NCBI GenBank assembly: GCA_964522665.1 | Contig: CAZFVY010000073.1 | Span: forward strand, 1 to 36,252 | Reading direction: 5' to 3' | From: CAZFVY01 sp964522665 | Lineage (GTDB): Bacteria; Verrucomicrobiota; Verrucomicrobiia; Limisphaerales; CAZFVY01 | DNA length: 36,252 bases | Shown here: positions 32,703 through 36,252 of the stretch, piece after piece | How the letters are laid out: every line of letters begins with the position of its first letter | How positions within the stretch are numbered: the first letter of the stretch is position 1 | The notes under the pieces: generated by a model | The model's input: the letters and a program-made list of their open reading frames with translations, nothing else | What the model was told of the DNA's origin: nothing | The model's database searches: none | Position numbers and translations under genes: made by a program

Positions 32703-34874
32703 ATGGACCCTGTAAAATCTCAAAGCCCGGCTGAAACAAAACTGCATTTCCTGGATTATTGGCGGATCATCCGCATCCGGAAGACGGTCATCCTCGCGGT
32801 TTTCCTGTTGGTGGTGCTCACCACCACGGCGGTGACGCTTTCCCTTACCAAGTCCTATTCGAGCACGGTTCGCTTGGAGGTCCAGAAAGACAGCACGGAC
32901 ATCACGCCGCTCCTTGGGATGCCCACCGTCTCTCAGTACGACCCCTATTTCATTCACACGGAGTACGAAAAGATTCAATCCAAAGGCGTGCTTTATCCTG
33001 TCATCACAAATTTGGGGTTGGATAAAGTGTGGGCCAAACGCGCGGATATTCCGTCGCTCTCGGTCAGCGAAGCCTTTCTCTTGCTCAAACGCGCCGTGGA
33101 TGTGCGCGAATCCCGGAATACGACGCTGCTTGAAGTCTCGGTGGTGGACGAGGACCGGGAGTTGGCCGCCAAAATTGCCAATGAAATTGCCGCGGTTTAC
33201 AAGACCAACCGTCTGAAACTCCGTCATGAGCGCTCGAACGCCGGCATTGAGGTTCTCAAGGTGCAGTTGGAAGATCAGGAGCTCAAAGTTCGCGAGAACC
33301 AAACCAACGTCGATAATCTCCGCATCAAACTGAACATTTCCGACTCCTTGGCGGAGGGGGGGAACGCTTCTACGATGGAACCCGAGACGACGCGCCGCAT
33401 CGAAATGGAGCGGATTGCGGCGGAGAGCCAATGGGTTGAGCTGAAGACGATGTTCGATTCTTTGAAGGTCAAGACACGGAAAGATCTCAAAAAATCAGTC
33501 ACGGTCGCCTTTCCTTATGACCCGGTCCTGCCGGATTTGATGAAGGAGGCAGACAACACCGAGCAGCAATTGGCGGCGTTGCAACCCGATCTCGGCGAGG
33601 AGAACCCAAAGCTCAAGCGGTTCGTTGAAGTTTCCGCCACTATCAATCGGCAAATCGATGACCGCCTGGACGGGCTGCTCCAAGGTTTGGAGGCCCGAGT
33701 CAATGCCGCCAAGATGAGGGTTGACCACCTCCGCGAGATTGTCGAAAACGCGAAAACAAACGACGTCAAAAAGGCGGCCGAGTATCAACCGTATTTCAAG
33801 CAGAAGCGCGACCTGGACCTGGAAATCCGCTACCGCGACGTTTTGCGCGGGAAGATTCTTCAAGAGACCGCTGATTTCGCCCTGCCGAAAAGCTCGATCG
33901 TTGAAATTACCGATGTCGCTGAGCCGAGCATCCGGCCCGCCAGCCCGCGGGTCGCTTTGAACATCACATTAGGCGTGATCGTCGGCTTGGTGATCGGCAT
34001 TGGATTGGCCTTCTTCATCGAGTATCTCGATACGAGCGTCAAAACCATCGATGATGTCGAGCGTGCCCTGCAGGCGCCGGTGCTCGGGGTCATCCCTCAG
34101 AACGTCGGGTCGCTGCTCGCCGAAGGGCCGGACAGCCCCCATGCCGAAGCCTACCGCGTCTTGCGCACGAACGTATTATTCACGCGAAAGGACAAGACCG
34201 ACAACGCCCTCACGGTGGTGAGCGGCGGCGCGGGTGAAGGCAAGTCCACCACCATTTTCAACCTGGCGGTGGTGTTCGCGCAGAACGGTCAGCGCATCCT
34301 GCTGGTGGACTCCGACCTCCGTCGTCCGAGCCTGCATAAAATCCTGAACATTTCGAACTCGATCGGTTTGACCAACTATTTGTTGAAGCAGAATACGTTC
34401 GAGGAAGTGATCCAGACCACGAAAGTCCCCACGCTCGACTTCCTGCCCAGTGGTAAACTGCCCAGCAGTTCGCTCGGCATTCTGAACTCGAGCCAAATGA
34501 AGGAATTCGTGCAAGAGGCCAAACGGCGCTACGATTTTGTGTTCTTCGATTCGCCGCCGATCATGGGCGTCAGCGACGCTTCCGTCCTCGCCAGTGAGGT
34601 CGATTTGGCGCTTCTCGTCGTCCAGTATCGCAAGTATCCGCAGGCGATGACGATTCGCGCCAAGCAGATGGTCGAGAAAGTCGGCGGCGGCCTGCTCGGC
34701 GTCGTGCTGAATAACATTAACATTTCTCAGGACTCTTATTACTACTACTACAGCGGCTACTACTACGACTACTACTCGAAGACGGATGACGGCGAAGGCT
34801 CGACCAAGAAGAATGGCGAGAAGAAGAAATCCAGCGGTGGCCGGACCGATTTGGATATCAAGAAAAAATTCTGA
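32703..34874 (+). CDS. Wzc-type polysaccharide copolymerase/tyrosine autokinase
   Basis: A 723-residue inner-membrane protein that controls chain length and export of an exopolysaccharide. A short cytoplasmic N-terminus leads to TM1 (about 28-47), a Wzz-type periplasmic domain rich in coiled-coil, TM2 (about 416-440), then a bacterial tyrosine kinase domain: Walker A SGGAGEGKST (507-516), Walker A' LLVDSDLRRPS (533-543) and Walker B FVFFDSPP (about 614). The tail has ten tyrosines among residues 679-691 followed by a Lys-rich end, the autophosphorylation cluster. It starts at ATG 32703, just behind the terminator and without a ribosome site, so it relies on read-through or another start mechanism. 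The export lipoprotein gene follows after 38 bases. Confidence 0.92.
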   Translation: MDPVKSQSPAETKLHFLDYWRIIRIRKTVILAVFLLVVLTTTAVTLSLTKSYSSTVRLEVQKDSTDITPLLGMPTVSQYDPYFIHTEYEKIQSKGVLYPVITNLGLDKVWAKRADIPSLSVSEAFLLLKRAVDVRESRNTTLLEVSVVDEDRELAAKIANEIAAVYKTNRLKLRHERSNAGIEVLKVQLEDQELKVRENQTNVDNLRIKLNISDSLAEGGNASTMEPETTRRIEMERIAAESQWVELKTMFDSLKVKTRKDLKKSVTVAFPYDPVLPDLMKEADNTEQQLAALQPDLGEENPKLKRFVEVSATINRQIDDRLDGLLQGLEARVNAAKMRVDHLREIVENAKTNDVKKAAEYQPYFKQKRDLDLEIRYRDVLRGKILQETADFALPKSSIVEITDVAEPSIRPASPRVALNITLGVIVGLVIGIGLAFFIEYLDTSVKTIDDVERALQAPVLGVIPQNVGSLLAEGPDSPHAEAYRVLRTNVLFTRKDKTDNALTVVSGGAGEGKSTTIFNLAVVFAQNGQRILLVDSDLRRPSLHKILNISNSIGLTNYLLKQNTFEEVIQTTKVPTLDFLPSGKLPSSSLGILNSSQMKEFVQEAKRRYDFVFFDSPPIMGVSDASVLASEVDLALLVVQYRKYPQAMTIRAKQMVEKVGGGLLGVVLNNINISQDSYYYYYSGYYYDYYSKTDDGEGSTKKNGEKKKSSGGRTDLDIKKKF

Positions 34875-34912
34875 TTGTCGTTTAGGTCGGCTGCAACTTA
34901 GGATTCTGGGAC

Positions 34913-35539
34913 ATGAATTGGCTAATTAAGAGCGCGGGACGGGTGTTGGCATTGGGCGCGATCGTTTTCGCGTTGGTGGGACTGAGCGGGTGTGGCACGC
35001 TGGATAATCAAACGAACGACACCACCTACGCCGGTTCGACCACCAATGTAATTGGCTCGCCGGATTTGCTCCGAGTGGGCGACAACGTCACCATCATATT
35101 TTCTGACGTTCCGGATGGGCCCGCGCCGTTCTTGGAGCAGATTCACGAGGATGGGCAGATCTCGCCCCCAATGCTCAATGGAAAGGTGGTGGCGGCGGGC
35201 AAGACGGTGGCGCAACTTCAGACCGAACTGCACGACCTCTATGTGCCCAAGTTGTTCAAGCGGCTCACGGTGACGGTCAAGAGCGATGACCGCTACTACT
35301 TTGTCGGGGGCGAAGTCCGCACGCCGAGCCAACGCGCTTATACCGGCGCCATAACGGTCCTGCAGGCGATCAAGGCGGCGGGTGATTTCACTGATTTTGC
35401 CGACCGTCGGCACGTGGTGATTATCCGCTCCAATAAGCAGCAAGAAAGAGTTGATTGCAAAAAGGCAGTCAAAAGCCCGCAGCTCGACAAAGCGATCTAC
35501 CCGGGTGACCAGATTATTGTGCCCCGCCGGTACATCTAA
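34913..35539 (+). CDS. Wza-like polysaccharide export lipoprotein
   Basis: A 208-residue lipoprotein: the signal ends in the lipobox L24-S-G-C27. The mature part is the Poly_export domain (SPDLLRVGDNVTIIFSDVPDG, IHEDGQISPPMLNGKVVAAGKTVAQLQTEL) followed by one SLBB-like domain (YYFVGGEVRTPSQRAYTGAITVLQAIKAAGDFTDFADRRHVVIIR) and an end typical of the family (YPGDQIIVPRRYI). It is shorter than E. coli Wza because it has only one SLBB unit and no C-terminal helix, as in many exosortase-type EPS loci, so it needs another outer-membrane partner, perhaps the barrel at 31317. Gene order with Wzc supports one export complex. Confidence 0.9.
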   Translation: MNWLIKSAGRVLALGAIVFALVGLSGCGTLDNQTNDTTYAGSTTNVIGSPDLLRVGDNVTIIFSDVPDGPAPFLEQIHEDGQISPPMLNGKVVAAGKTVAQLQTELHDLYVPKLFKRLTVTVKSDDRYYFVGGEVRTPSQRAYTGAITVLQAIKAAGDFTDFADRRHVVIIRSNKQQERVDCKKAVKSPQLDKAIYPGDQIIVPRRYI

Positions 35540-35593
35540 CTTCAACCCGGCCGCAAGGACGTGCCGGATTGAGGGCCAGTGTCTTGAGATTTA

Positions 35594-35983
35594 ATGGTCC
35601 TGCTTAAGGTCGTTGGCGGAAGAAAAACCGGGGACGCGACCATTTTGCGACGGTTCCCGGCGACCGTGGGGCGGGGCGTTAATTCAAGCTACCGCCTTGA
35701 GGAGCCTGGTATCTGGGAGCAGCATCTGGAAATCCGCCTTTTGATGCCCGAGGGCTTCCAGCTGGCCTCGGATCCAAACGCGGTCACGGTCGTGAATGGA
35801 GCGCGCGTGCAGCAGACCGCGCTGCGCAACGGAGACCTCATCGAAATCGGCGGCCTCAAACTGCTTTTCTCCCTCAGTGAAGCCAGGCAATACGCCTGGC
35901 GTTGGCGGGAATGGCTCACCTGGCTGATGTTGACCCTTCTAACCGTCGGCCAACTTTGGCTGATCCGGCGGTTTATGAAGTAG
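35594..35983 (+). CDS. FHA-domain protein with C-terminal membrane segment
   Basis: A 129-residue protein. The FHA fold is seen from G26-R27 (FPATVGRG), H44 (IWEQHLEI) and N68-G69 (VVNGARV) to the final strands IEIGGLKLLF; FHA domains bind phosphothreonine peptides. The usual SxxH serine is replaced by Trp41, so binding may be altered. One hydrophobic helix at about 107-124 (WLTWLMLTLLTVGQLWLI) would tether the domain in the cytoplasm at the inner membrane, near Wzc. The ATG lies 54 bases after the export gene, without a good ribosome site. Confidence 0.78.
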   Translation: MVLLKVVGGRKTGDATILRRFPATVGRGVNSSYRLEEPGIWEQHLEIRLLMPEGFQLASDPNAVTVVNGARVQQTALRNGDLIEIGGLKLLFSLSEARQYAWRWREWLTWLMLTLLTVGQLWLIRRFMK

Positions 35984-36049
35984 GACCTAATCGGTCGCCG
36001 GAGGGTGGGATTCGCAGGAGAGCGTTGACTGCACGAACCACTGGTTAAA

Positions 36050-36212
36050 CCTTAAAACGGCGGTAGGAACGCGCCAGATTGAGTAAGGCTTTGGAGCAGA
36101 AACGGTTTGGAAAAAAGCGAAGCCATACCCGCAGCGGTCTGGTGAGCTTTTTCCGAAACGTTTATGCCCAAATGATTACGCAAGATGACGGGTTCCTACT
36201 GCCGTTTTAAGG
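36050..36212. repeat. 163-bp inverted-repeat element (MITE-like or structured RNA)
   Basis: The ends are inverted repeats of 21 bases (36050-36070 and 36192-36212) with a single mismatch; the outer end reads CCTTAAAACGG. Inside lies a second pair, 36100-36118 (AAACGGTTTGG then A-rich, ending GC) against 36146-36163, with a few mismatches. The whole can fold into one long stem with an inner hairpin. No open frame fills it. No target duplication is visible. The remaining bases after the FHA gene (35984-36049) hold nothing recognised. Confidence 0.7.
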
Positions 36213-36213
36213 T

Positions 36214-36252
36214 GTGCGCCCGTGAAGCTGGGTGCCTCGTGGGTGAGAGTCC
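36214..36252 (+). mobile_element. Probable 5' end of a group II intron (cut off by the window)
   Basis: GTGCGCCC at 36214-36221 followed by GGGTG at 36230-36234 reproduces the 5' terminus of bacterial group II introns (Ll.LtrB begins GUGCGCCCAGAUAGGGUG), and GGGTGAGAGTCC (36241-36252) matches the conserved domain I stretch (G-GUGAGAGUCC) of many of them. Only 39 bases are visible, so domains II-VI and any reverse transcriptase gene are outside. The intron would lie on the plus strand, beginning one or two bases beyond the inverted-repeat element. Confidence 0.62.

Noticed and set aside
36191..36212. Integron attC site at the right end
   Set aside because: A GTTAAAC-like word exists near 36044, but no paired core sites with the right order and spacing are present.

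Overview
The window is GC-rich and looks like a chromosomal piece of a member of the Verrucomicrobiota, probably of the Pedosphaera/Limisphaera side. The pointers are two prepilin-like proteins of the H-X9-DG type, a ThuA/DUF1080 fusion beside a Tat-exported Gfo/Idh/MocA protein, a long secreted Ig-repeat protein, a sigma factor/carboxypeptidase-regulatory remnant, an ebo operon and an exopolysaccharide locus. This placement is inference from gene content; no rRNA or tRNA gene was seen.

Layout. 1-825: tail of a Pro/Tyr-rich protein, a terminator, then a gene-free stretch holding a candidate structured RNA that ends in its own terminator, followed by a promoter. 825-2974: DapA-family lyase and a PA0069-type radical SAM protein. 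3166-4957: two convergent H-X9-DG prepilin-like genes. 5166-8980: DMT transporter, a 65-nt double palindrome, cupin, glutaredoxin, lipA and transaldolase. 9070-12726: a four-gene ebo-type operon on the minus strand, bracketed by two inverted copies of an 86-bp palindromic repeat. 12813-13981: decayed genes (a sigma-70 remnant and a toxin-antitoxin pair whose toxin carries an in-frame amber codon). 14057-15809: DUF72 protein and KDPG aldolase. 16310-19579: a 1089-residue secreted protein with nine Ig-like units and a LamG-like end. 19680-22797: ROK kinase, SIS isomerase and a short UvrC. 22803-26399: YceI protein, Gfo/Idh/MocA protein and ThuA-DUF1080 protein, all on the minus strand. 26746-35983: NtrB/NtrC-type two-component pair, GT-C-type membrane protein, outer-membrane barrel, Wzc-like tyrosine autokinase, Wza-like export lipoprotein and an FHA protein. 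36050-36252: a 163-bp inverted-repeat element followed at once by what looks like the 5' end of a group II intron.

How it fits together. The right-hand 9 kb reads as one exopolysaccharide synthesis/export locus with its own two-component regulator and a strong promoter before the outer-membrane barrel gene. The ebo genes (UbiA-like EboC, TIM-barrel EboE, TatD-like EboB and a small protein) form a tightly spaced operon; EboD and EboF are not present here. Most other genes are ordinary metabolism. The parts that known genes do not explain are the RNA-like segment at 494-719, the palindromic repeats at 6107, 9070/12641 and 36050, and two genes whose start codons sit about five bases behind strong terminators.
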